This document shows positions 1 through 5,913 of a stretch of 5,913 nucleotides of DNA, piece by piece (positions within the stretch are counted from its first letter, which is position 1; every line of letters begins with the position of its first letter). The notes under the pieces are model-generated. The model did no database searches, had not been told where the DNA came from, and saw only the letters and a list, made by a program, of their open reading frames with translations. The position numbers were made by a program, and so were the translations under genes. Source of the stretch: Erysipelothrix sp. UBA3377 (GTDB lineage: Bacteria > Bacillota_I > Bacilli_A > Erysipelotrichales > Erysipelotrichaceae); assembly GCA_002359085.1 (NCBI GenBank), contig DEQB01000018.1:25550-31462 (forward strand). The letters are read 5' to 3'.

Positions 1-284
1 TCTAGAGCTTCTACAGATTCAATCGCAGTTTCTAATACTGTCTTATCAACAACCACAACATCCTCAACTTCTTCCAACCCATCGATTGCGGCTTGTAGGG
101 ATACAAGTGCTGCATTTACATCTTCTTGAGTTGCGTCAACATTATCTACTACAACTTGTGCTGCATCGAGTGCAGTCTGTACTACTGTCCAACTTGACTC
201 AGTATATAAGCTTTCATCTAGAGCTTCTACAGATTCAATTGCAGTTTCTAATAATGTCTTATCAACAACCACAACATCCTCAAC
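1..284 (-). repeat. 216-bp tandem repeat inside the FIVAR region
   Basis: Positions 1-68 and 217-284 match with only two mismatches, a period of 216 bp or exactly 72 codons. Similarity continues more weakly to about 100 and 316. The remainder of the two units (about 101-216 versus 317-432) has diverged strongly at DNA level while keeping the FIVAR protein pattern. The repeat copy at position 1 is cut by the window edge, so the copy number is unknown. Confidence 0.9.
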
Positions 285-1106
285 ATCTTTCAATCCATCA
301 ATCGCTGCTTGTAGTTCAATCACCATCGCATCGATCGCTTCTTGAGATCCTGTAGCCAATAAGTTATTTGACTGAGTACGTGCAGCTTCATAAACTGCCC
401 AAGATTCAGGTGTATGGTCTGCTTCAATAAATTGATTTTCTAATAGTGCGTTTAGTGCAGTAATCACCACTAAGTTAGAAACTGTATCTTCATACGTTTC
501 GTGGTATCCGTGCATTACCAATGGATTTACACTTTGTACTTCTTGATCACTTAAAATCGCATTTTCTAAAATAGTTTTGGCTTCAACATAGTTTGAATAG
601 GATTGGGTTGTATAGTCTGTTTCATTTAAGACTTCACTTTGAGCTAGAGATAGCTCAGCCAATTCACGGGCTACATTTGAATATTCAAGGGCTTTAAACG
701 CCTTTTCATATGCACTCACCAAGTTATCTACATCTACCTCTGATGTATTATCACCCTGTGAGATAGCGCGCTGTACACGGCTTATAGCTGCCGCATAAGG
801 CAAGTAAGATGCTTTTGTATATATAGCCACCCCATCTTGTGTTTCTTCAACCTTAGACGTCAGTAACGCTGTGAGACGTGTAATGTCACCTTTGGTTACT
901 TTATTGAGAATGGCTGCTTGAATGGTTCCTACGATACTATTTACAGATTCTTGAGTCACAAATGGGTTATTCAAGATCGCTTGTCCAGAAACAATACTGT
1001 TCTCATAGACTGCTTTTGTATCAAGGGTCCATGATCCAGTTTGTTCTTGATTGTTAAGTAACGCTTCTAATTCAAGGGTACTTACATTTGTTTTTACGGT
1101 TTCATC
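1..1106 (-). other. Alpha-helical C-terminal stalk with FIVAR-type repeats
   Basis: From about residue 1474 the composition changes to helix-rich sequence with Ala, Glu, Leu and Val heptad-like spacing. At least two units carry the FIVAR pattern: Y-T-x-x-S-W, then an AL-x-A-A helix, then ATQEDVNAAL, then LQAAIDGL. The clearest unit is about residues 1755-1826, and the previous one begins near F1699 (FIEADHTPESW). Units are joined by an acidic-hydrophobic linker VEDVVVVDK (V1748-K1756 and again V1820-K1828). FIVAR modules are common in large Gram-positive surface proteins and often act as spacers; here they probably hold the enzyme away from the wall. Units nearer to residue 1474 are degenerate and their assignment is uncertain. 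Confidence 0.75.
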
Positions 1107-4100
1107 CATTTTGATTTCCACAATTTCAGGAATGATATCTTCCCACGCTACATGAAGTTTCACAATTTCATAACGTGCATCCAACGCAAATTCATTCACA
1201 ACTTGACTTAAAGTTCCCAAGGTTAAAGTTTGGGTTCCAATTGAACGCATATGATCAATCACATCAACCGTAACACGCGCATTTGACAAGGCACCACCCT
1301 GAATAATACGCACTTTACGCATATTCATTTCACTCACTTGTAGTGAGAATGAAGCATTGGCTTCAGAAGGCTTGTATGATGTAGCATAATCACCATCAAT
1401 TGCATTGGAAGGAATCATACCTGGCATTTCTGATACATCCGATACGATATCTTTGGTTGCATCTTGAGTAATATAGACACCGCCATTCAACACCAACTCA
1501 CCCACTTCAATCCAACGATGTGAGTAACTTTGAGTTGGGGTTAATTTAATATAACGCACCTTTTGATTTAAGTCTGTTGCTTCTGCATAGACATTACCAG
1601 GATTGTTTGAATCATGCGTCAAATATTGACCATAATCTTTAGCCGTTGTATCATTCTTTTCATTCAAGACATTTGAACCTTTGGGTCCAACATGAATAAT
1701 TTCAGTCCATGGACCCTCTTTTGATTCCGCAACACTGAAGGAAACAGCACGCGGATAATCAAGGGTTGCTTCTTTTACATAGTAACGCAATGATGTAAGG
1801 TCTATAATTTGACCCAAATCAATCACTGCTGTTTTACCCACTTCTTGACCCCCAGTAATCATTGCACCGGTGGTTAAATCACCATCAAATAAGTAAGATA
1901 GATTATCACCCACACGAATATCATCGTTGGGACTTGAAAGATCAAAATCACTGGATGCGGATTGTTTCGTAATATTTTTATATGAAACCTTAAACCCATC
2001 CATATTAACGACTTTAGCTTCATCACTTGCATTGAATACGCGCACATATTTCGCATCCTTAGATGCACCCGTATAAGCACTCCAAACAAGCGGATGAATG
2101 GCTACTTCGACATCCAATCCACTTGGATTATCAATCGCTTCAACTTGATACGCATGATCCATCACTATCCCAATATACTCACCAGGATTCAATGTAATTG
2201 CAGAACCCACAATTGAAACACTACCATCGAATACAATATTAGATACATCAACACTGTCTTTATTCGTATAGATATAGCTTTGATCTGTAGAAGTTTGGAC
2301 TTCCTCAACACTGAATTCAGAAATTTTAATCCAGTTTCCAGTAGCCTTCAAGTTACGAACACGAATGTATTGTGCTTGTGTACCACCGAGATTGATATCC
2401 AATGTATCTTTACCACTCTCATATCCATAAAAATGTTCATAACCAGAAACTGCAGTCCATGTAGTACCATCTATTGAGGTTTCAACTGTATATTCCGTGA
2501 ACTTATCTCCACCTGAATGTCCCATAACCAAGTGTGCACTTTGAAGATTAATTTTCTTACCAAAATCATAACCCACATAAGTACCCACATGGGCACCATT
2601 TCCAGGAATATACCACACCATTGTATTGTCATCCCCATCGTGTAAGTTTGATTCAGGGCCTTGGTATATATCCCAACCGTCAGACTTAATGACACCGTAC
2701 TTTAGACTTGTCTTTTGAGACTCGTAGATTGTAATCTCTCCCAAGCGTAACCAACCCGTTGTCATTTCATTGTTGTAAATACGGATTTTCGCTACGTTTT
2801 GAGCACCTTTCAAATCAAAGGTTTGTTTCAAAGTACCATCAATGGTTCCGACATCTTGCCAGATATCACTGTTTACTTCTTGATACTGTAAGGTAGCATT
2901 CTTATAAACATCATTGGATGCACTGTTACCTTGTTGAAATTCAACAACCCCAACACTACCAGGCGTATTTAACGTCAAGGTTAAACTCGCGCCAGCAGGC
3001 ACTGCATCTCTATTTGGATCTTCATAAGGGTCCTTCGCAAACCATACTTCAGTAGTTGGACTACCATCAAACAAGGACGCAAGTGAACCCCCTTTGATTG
3101 ACATTTGGTCTGATTCAACACTATAAGCTAAAACACCACCAGGCGTTTCTGTAACTGTCTTGTTGATCGCAATCTCAGAAATATTAAGATATGCATCATT
3201 TTTATTGTCTGCTGTCGCAATCAAACGAATTCCCATGGCTTTAAAATCTTCCGGCAGGTTTTCCTCTGATACGTTAATATCTAAGAATTCAGCATACACA
3301 CCCACAAAGGCATTATCCATGCCCACCAAAGGAATTTCTTGCCAGGTTTCACCATCTAAGGTGTATTCTAGTTTTGAGTTCTCAAAGAAGTTTTTAAATC
3401 TTCCCATTAAGAATCGGATATCATTAACATCGATGACTTTATTGTAAAGTACACCCACGTATTCACCTTCCATAATCCATACAGGATTACGATAGCTCAA
3501 ACCCGTTGCATCATCACCATCAAAAACAGTTGAAATATCACCGTTACTGGAGTCTGTTCTATTGGTAATAAAGCGTTCCAATAACATGTCAGGATTCATA
3601 CCCAATTGCGCAATACTGGATAAGTAAGTTCCCATTGTGCGAATCAAGGGCACAATATGTTGAACCCCAACTTCCGCAAATTCAATATCATTCACATAAG
3701 AATATCCATATGTTTTTGAATTGTTGAAGTGAGTTGTCGCATCCGCATTGTATGAAATAACGGCAGAAATATCACCCAATAAACTGGCTTTAATACCCTT
3801 CAAATAGGAGATTGCGGCATTGTTGGTGTCCGTCCAACTGTTTAACCAATATATCATTTGGTCACGCAAACGTGTGTTTTCAGCAGCCGTTCTGTACGTT
3901 TCAGTCGCATTTTGTAAAATTTCAAATTCTTCTATAATCGCATCAATCAAAGGCATGTCACTTAATGAGATTGTGTCTTTAATTAACTTATCTTTAAGTT
4001 CGTTTAAAACACCCTTTAATTCAACTGACTCTTCTAAGACACGAACACGACTGTCCATGTTTTGGTTAATCATGTGTTTTGATAGTTCTCTGAGTGCTTG

Positions 4101-5525
4101 ACTGGCTTCTGTTTCATACCCACTGTTACTGTCAATAAATGAGAAGCTGTCAATCCATGCTTGATCCGCTTGGGCATCTGTATCCCAAATATTCCATGAA
4201 TACGCAGCATTACCAAAAATCGCAACCTTACTGGGTTCAGATTGTTGCATTGGATTTAGGACAATCCCTTCAATATTCTCAGGATTCACATTGGGATGTA
4301 AGAAATCTTTATACCCACCCATGATTAAGTGTTGTTTTGAGTTATCTGTTACGGGCCAGTTAATCCATAAGTAAGGACCACGACCCACATTGTCAGTGAA
4401 TGTATCGGTGAAATGTTGACTTACTTCACCCCAAATACGACCCCCTGTCATCACAACTTGAATGTTTTCTGGGAAGTCTGCATAGTAGGATTCACCCCAG
4501 TGCATGTACTCTTCCGTTACAAAAGGTAGCTCCAACTTTAAATCAGGATAAGTGACTTGCATTTCTTTAAGCCATACTGTCATATCCTCTAAAGTACGAA
4601 TATAGTTTTGTGCTCCCGCATTACGCGCATCATCCGCTAAAATAGATATCTGACGCACACCCGCTTCGATTACTTGTGCAAACTTGGCTTTCATGATGTC
4701 CATATCTTTTTGATAGTTTGTTTCATTATCATAACGAATCGCATTGTACATGTAAGGATGTAACGCATACACAAATCGTGTCTTAGACGCATTACCAGCA
4801 TCCGCCAATGGCTTGATTAAAGTATCGATTTCTTCTTGAGTATAAAGCTCTTTCCACTTGGAATTATGCTTTGGATCGTCTTTGGGTGCATAGAAATAAG
4901 AGTTCAACTTATAGTATCCACCCCACGTCATCAAATCAATTCTATCTTCAGTTGACCATGGGTTTCCATAGTAACCTTCAATAAAACCACGACTGGTAAT
5001 ATCCGCATAGTCTTCAATTGTGAAGTTTGGGATGGTTAAACTCTCCATTTGATCAAAGATGTGATATAGCGTCGTTAAACCATAGAAACTCGCATCGGTA
5101 TCTTTACCCAAGATGACAATTTCATGATCCTGACTGCTCAAAAAATATGCATCTGTTTTCTCAAACAAAGATACATCGACATCATAGTTTTCAATAATGT
5201 ACTGACTCGCAACATCGTCGCTTCCATAAGTACCCACATAAACATTTAGATGGTTCACTTTGGATACGGTGTCCACACTAACAACCATATCTTTATGAGC
5301 CACAACCTCTAAAAATCTATTTTTAGTATCGTTATCAATGGTCTTGTCATAAATAACATTGACCTTTTTTCCAATAATATAAGAACCATTCTCATACACC
5401 ATATTTTGGGGATGAGGATAGAGCTTATAGGTTTCAGTTGACGTTGTATCTGCCGCAACCACGGATGGTTGGACAATATTAAATGCCAAAACCAACGTCA
5501 ACAATAAAGTAAATAATTTCTTCAT
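1..5525 (-). CDS. nagH: Secreted multimodular GH84 beta-N-acetylglucosaminidase (NagH/hyaluronidase-like), C-terminus missing
   Basis: The frame is open for 1841 codons from the ATG at 5525-5523 to the window edge, so the product is partial at its C-terminus. The enzyme should hydrolyse terminal beta-linked GlcNAc from host glycans (mucin, glycoproteins, possibly hyaluronan fragments) outside the cell. Residues 1-25 form a signal peptide (MKKLFTLLLTLVLAFNIVQP start, likely cleavage after VAA). A GH20b-like domain spans about 35-172 and the GH84 barrel about 175-450. A helical region (450-640), several discoidin/CBM32-like modules (643-1473) and a helical tail with FIVAR repeats (1474-1841) follow. 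The start is supported by GAAAGGG six bases upstream and by the signal peptide directly after it. The missing end may carry more repeats and a wall anchor such as LPXTG, but this cannot be seen. Family members were historically called hyaluronidase; GH84 chemistry is exo-beta-N-acetylglucosaminidase. The family call is firm, the natural substrate is not. Confidence 0.92.
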   Translation of the reverse strand, partial: MKKLFTLLLTLVLAFNIVQPSVVAADTTSTETYKLYPHPQNMVYENGSYIIGKKVNVIYDKTIDNDTKNRFLEVVAHKDMVVSVDTVSKVNHLNVYVGTYGSDDVASQYIIENYDVDVSLFEKTDAYFLSSQDHEIVILGKDTDASFYGLTTLYHIFDQMESLTIPNFTIEDYADITSRGFIEGYYGNPWSTEDRIDLMTWGGYYKLNSYFYAPKDDPKHNSKWKELYTQEEIDTLIKPLADAGNASKTRFVYALHPYMYNAIRYDNETNYQKDMDIMKAKFAQVIEAGVRQISILADDARNAGAQNYIRTLEDMTVWLKEMQVTYPDLKLELPFVTEEYMHWGESYYADFPENIQVVMTGGRIWGEVSQHFTDTFTDNVGRGPYLWINWPVTDNSKQHLIMGGYKDFLHPNVNPENIEGIVLNPMQQSEPSKVAIFGNAAYSWNIWDTDAQADQAWIDSFSFIDSNSGYETEASQALRELSKHMINQNMDSRVRVLEESVELKGVLNELKDKLIKDTISLSDMPLIDAIIEEFEILQNATETYRTAAENTRLRDQMIYWLNSWTDTNNAAISYLKGIKASLLGDISAVISYNADATTHFNNSKTYGYSYVNDIEFAEVGVQHIVPLIRTMGTYLSSIAQLGMNPDMLLERFITNRTDSSNGDISTVFDGDDATGLSYRNPVWIMEGEYVGVLYNKVIDVNDIRFLMGRFKNFFENSKLEYTLDGETWQEIPLVGMDNAFVGVYAEFLDINVSEENLPEDFKAMGIRLIATADNKNDAYLNISEIAINKTVTETPGGVLAYSVESDQMSIKGGSLASLFDGSPTTEVWFAKDPYEDPNRDAVPAGASLTLTLNTPGSVGVVEFQQGNSASNDVYKNATLQYQEVNSDIWQDVGTIDGTLKQTFDLKGAQNVAKIRIYNNEMTTGWLRLGEITIYESQKTSLKYGVIKSDGWDIYQGPESNLHDGDDNTMVWYIPGNGAHVGTYVGYDFGKKINLQSAHLVMGHSGGDKFTEYTVETSIDGTTWTAVSGYEHFYGYESGKDTLDINLGGTQAQYIRVRNLKATGNWIKISEFSVEEVQTSTDQSYIYTNKDSVDVSNIVFDGSVSIVGSAITLNPGEYIGIVMDHAYQVEAIDNPSGLDVEVAIHPLVWSAYTGASKDAKYVRVFNASDEAKVVNMDGFKVSYKNITKQSASSDFDLSSPNDDIRVGDNLSYLFDGDLTTGAMITGGQEVGKTAVIDLGQIIDLTSLRYYVKEATLDYPRAVSFSVAESKEGPWTEIIHVGPKGSNVLNEKNDTTAKDYGQYLTHDSNNPGNVYAEATDLNQKVRYIKLTPTQSYSHRWIEVGELVLNGGVYITQDATKDIVSDVSEMPGMIPSNAIDGDYATSYKPSEANASFSLQVSEMNMRKVRIIQGGALSNARVTVDVIDHMRSIGTQTLTLGTLSQVVNEFALDARYEIVKLHVAWEDIIPEIVEIKMDETVKTNVSTLELEALLNNQEQTGSWTLDTKAVYENSIVSGQAILNNPFVTQESVNSIVGTIQAAILNKVTKGDITRLTALLTSKVEETQDGVAIYTKASYLPYAAAISRVQRAISQGDNTSEVDVDNLVSAYEKAFKALEYSNVARELAELSLAQSEVLNETDYTTQSYSNYVEAKTILENAILSDQEVQSVNPLVMHGYHETYEDTVSNLVVITALNALLENQFIEADHTPESWAVYEAARTQSNNLLATGSQEAIDAMVIELQAAIDGLKDVEDVVVVDKTLLETAIESVEALDESLYTESSWTVVQTALDAAQVVVDNVDATQEDVNAALVSLQAAIDGLEEVEDVVVVDKTVLETAIESVEAL
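1107..3599 (-). other. Series of discoidin/CBM32-like carbohydrate-binding modules
   Basis: These are residues about 643-1473. Repeated FDGD/LFDG turns followed by a hydrophobic-aromatic strand, and strand endings of the type YIRV-RN ... ISEF, are typical of F5/8 type C folds. By eye the units are 643-789 (TVFDGDDATG; ends LNISEIAI), 790-938 (LFDGSPTTEVWF; ends RLGEITIYES), 939-1077 (LHDGDDNTMVWY; SIDGTTW; ends IKISEFSVEE), 1197-1353 (LFDGDLTTGA; ends IEVGELVLNGG) and a shorter 1354-1473 (NAIDGDYATSY). A module at 1078-1196 fits less well. Such modules anchor GH84 enzymes to galactose-, GalNAc- or GlcNAc-bearing host glycans. Boundaries are approximate and ligand specificity cannot be read from sequence alone. 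Confidence 0.72.
4176..5003 (-). other. GH84 catalytic domain (NAGidase), active site intact
   Basis: This region is about residues 175-450. It opens with RGFIEGYYGNPW (R179-W190), the family's first-strand motif. K215 lies in YAPKDDP, where GH84 enzymes have a substrate-binding lysine. ISILADDARNAG carries the adjacent aspartates D298 and D299. In GH84 the first polarises the substrate acetamido group and the second is the general acid/base (substrate-assisted catalysis). WINWPVTD places W387, N389 and D394 with the same spacing that I recall for W394, N396 and D401 of C. perfringens NagJ, and N424 in VLNPM matches another sugar-binding asparagine. No key residue appears lost, so the enzyme should be active. 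The correspondence is by eye and from memory of the NagJ structure, not from a computed alignment. Confidence 0.88.
5451..5525 (-). other. Sec signal peptide of the NagH-like protein
   Basis: Residues 1-25 have a two-lysine n-region (MKK), a hydrophobic core LFTLLLTLVLAF, and a polar end with SVVAA before D26. The -3/-1 residues V23 and A25 fit signal peptidase I. There is no cysteine lipobox, so the product should be secreted or wall-attached rather than a lipoprotein. Confidence 0.88.
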
Positions 5526-5622
5526 TGTATGCCCTTTCTCTCTTCTTTATATTCGGTTCGCTGGACTTGAAAAACCCCTTCCTTTCTCTTATACAGTCTT
5601 AATTTAGCGATGCGTACCTTAA
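5526..5622 (-). other. nagH 5' leader downstream of the terminator
   Basis: About 97 bases separate the terminator tail from the start codon. The stretch is purine-rich on the RNA strand (AAAGGAAGGGG, AAGAAGAGAGAAAGGG). I see no leader peptide with a credible start, no T-box motif and no second strong hairpin. A TATAAG (5593-5588) could be a secondary -10 box but has no fitting -35. Confidence 0.5.
5532..5538 (-). promoter_or_regulatory. Ribosome binding site of nagH
   Basis: Minus-strand GAAAGGG sits six bases before the ATG at 5525-5523. A second purine-rich run (AAAGGAAGGGG, about 5576-5587) lies further upstream but has no suitable start codon after it, so it does not compete. Confidence 0.8.
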
Positions 5623-5673
5623 CAAAAATAAAAGACCTGCAACAAAAACAATAGTGTTTAAGTTGTAGGTCTT
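5623..5673 (-). terminator. Intrinsic terminator in the nagH leader, overlapping the RAT
   Basis: On the minus strand, AAGACCTACAAC (5673-5662) pairs with GTTGCAGGTCTT (5643-5632) with one A-C mismatch. An inner AAACA/TGTTT stem closes the loop, and the tail TTATTTTTG (5631-5623) supplies the U-tract. It lies after the promoter and before the nagH start, so by default it should abort the transcript. Overlap with the RAT at 5668-5673 makes it a conditional terminator. It has no U-tract in the plus direction. Confidence 0.85.
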
Positions 5674-5694
5674 GCCTAATTAAAGTAACAATCC
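5668..5694 (-). promoter_or_regulatory. RAT-like antiterminator element (BglG/LicT/SacY family target)
   Basis: The minus-strand RNA starts GGAUUGUUACU and ends AGGCAAGACC. These are the two conserved halves of the ribonucleic antiterminator of the bgl, sac and lic operons. The element is 27 nt against the usual 29 or so. GG pairs with the final CC, UUG pairs with CAA, and the conserved asymmetric loops remain, but the top stem is short (CU with AG around a UUUAAU loop). The last bases (GACC) are also part of the 5' arm of the terminator downstream, so the two structures exclude each other. In the known systems a PTS-controlled antiterminator dimer binds the RAT and lets transcription continue. 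Here the regulated gene would be the GH84 glycosidase. The cognate protein is not in the window. Confidence 0.85.
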
Positions 5695-5703
5695 GATAGA
5701 TAC

Positions 5704-5732
5704 ATAGTAGTATATTACAAAAATTAAGTCAA
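5704..5732 (-). promoter_or_regulatory. Predicted sigma-A promoter of nagH
   Basis: On the minus strand, TTGACT (5732-5727, five of six with TTGACA) is followed after 17 bases by TACTAT (5709-5704, four of six with TATAAT). The predicted start is near 5697-5700, directly before the RAT element at 5694, which is where a RAT-controlled promoter is expected to start. This agreement supports the call; the weak -10 box keeps confidence moderate. Confidence 0.6.
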
Positions 5733-5802
5733 TAACGTATGTATTATGAAAGTTAATTTTTATGTAGAGTTACAATTGATGTGAGACCATGACTAGTAAA
5801 AA

Positions 5803-5856
5803 GTGATGCTTCCAATTATGATTAGTTTGAAGACAAAATCAGAAAGGAAACATCAC
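5803..5856 (+). promoter_or_regulatory. Hairpin sequestering the transposase ribosome binding site
   Basis: GTGATGCTTCC (5803-5813) pairs with GGAAACATCAC (5846-5856), ten of eleven pairs with one C-A mismatch. Inner pairs TGAT/ATCA (5819-5822 with 5838-5841) and TTTG/CAAA (5826-5829 with 5834-5837) extend it. The 3' arm contains the GG of the AAAGG Shine-Dalgarno (5843-5847) and ends one base before the ATG. In several IS elements such structures block translation of transcripts that enter from outside; that role is inferred here. Confidence 0.6.
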
Positions 5857-5857
5857 C

Positions 5858-5913
5858 ATGACTACTATACCAAATAATCAACGTTATTTACCACATGATC
5901 TCAATACAAAATA
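5858..5913 (+). CDS. Probable IS transposase, N-terminal 18 codons only
   Basis: An ATG preceded ten bases upstream by AAAGG opens a frame that runs off the window: MTTIPNNQRYLPHDLNTK, followed by TA of a likely Tyr codon. The sequence resembles, from memory, the start of helix-turn-helix/DDE transposases of IS3-like elements in Firmicutes, where LNTKY leads into the helix-turn-helix. Too little is present to see a domain, so the family is tentative. It is divergent from nagH with a 332-bp gap. A transposase also explains why the window stops here, since multi-copy elements break assemblies. Confidence 0.5.
   Translation, partial: MTTIPNNQRYLPHDLNTK

Noticed and set aside
1..6. TCTAGA (XbaI site) at the first base as a cloning junction
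   Set aside because: The same hexamer occurs at the equivalent place in the next repeat unit (217-222), so it is part of the native repeat. A cloning origin is not needed to explain it.
86..355. Plus-strand ORF of 89 codons
   Set aside because: It lies antisense to the nagH FIVAR region. Its Leu/Gln/His-rich composition is that of a shadow of repeat codons, and it has no credible ribosome binding site.
1874..2695. Minus-strand ORFs of 71 and 74 codons inside nagH (1874-2089, 2471-2695)
   Set aside because: They are out of frame with a long, clearly coding frame on the same strand and show no family features.
3160..4324. Three plus-strand ORFs of 61-95 codons (3160-3447, 3820-4101, 4139-4324)
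   Set aside because: All lie antisense to the intact GH84 gene, have no recognisable motif and no consistent upstream signals.
5576..5622. Leader peptide or T-box riboswitch in the nagH leader
   Set aside because: The purine-rich run has no start codon at a suitable distance, and no T-box sequence of the AGGGTGGNACCGCG type is present.
5632..5673. The leader hairpin as a plus-strand terminator or a bidirectional one
   Set aside because: After the plus-strand hairpin the sequence is TGCCTAATTAAAG, with no U-tract. The T-rich tail exists only in the minus direction.
5720..5760. Inverted repeat AAAATTAAGT / AGTTAATTTT flanking the -35 box, as a possible operator
   Set aside because: The arms are almost pure A/T with one mismatch, which is expected by chance in such AT-rich DNA.
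5763..5790. Possible IS left end starting TGTAGAG (5763) or TGTGAGA (5780)
   Set aside because: Either start fits the TG of IS3-type ends, but without the right end or a target-site duplication neither can be chosen.

Overview
The window holds most of one very large secreted glycoside hydrolase gene on the minus strand, its regulatory leader, and the first codons of a divergent transposase on the plus strand. The base composition is AT-rich. The signal peptide, AG-rich ribosome binding sites and domain architecture point to a low-GC Gram-positive (Firmicutes). The protein resembles the NagH/mu-toxin family of Clostridium perfringens and of Erysipelotrichia such as Erysipelothrix; the genus is a guess.

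Positions 1-5525 (minus) encode 1841 complete codons without a stop, so the C-terminus lies beyond position 1. By eye the protein has a signal peptide, a GH20b-like N-terminal domain, a GH84 beta-N-acetylglucosaminidase barrel with the catalytic Asp pair D298/D299, a helical region, a series of discoidin/CBM32-like beta-sandwich modules, and a helical tail ending in FIVAR-type repeats. The last repeat is cut by the window edge.

Positions 5526-5857 are intergenic and are the most informative part. Read on the minus strand they hold a sigma-A-like promoter (5704-5732). A 27-nt element closely matching the ribonucleic antiterminator (RAT) bound by BglG/LicT/SacY proteins follows at 5668-5694. 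An intrinsic terminator (5623-5673) has a 5' arm that overlaps the 3' end of the RAT. A leader of about 100 nt then leads to the nagH ribosome binding site. This predicts that the glycosidase is switched on by a PTS-sensing antiterminator protein, which is not encoded in the window.

From 5858 rightwards, the first 18 codons of an IS transposase-like gene begin. A hairpin upstream of it traps its ribosome binding site. The window therefore begins inside a tandem repeat and ends in a likely insertion sequence, as expected of a contig bounded by repeats.
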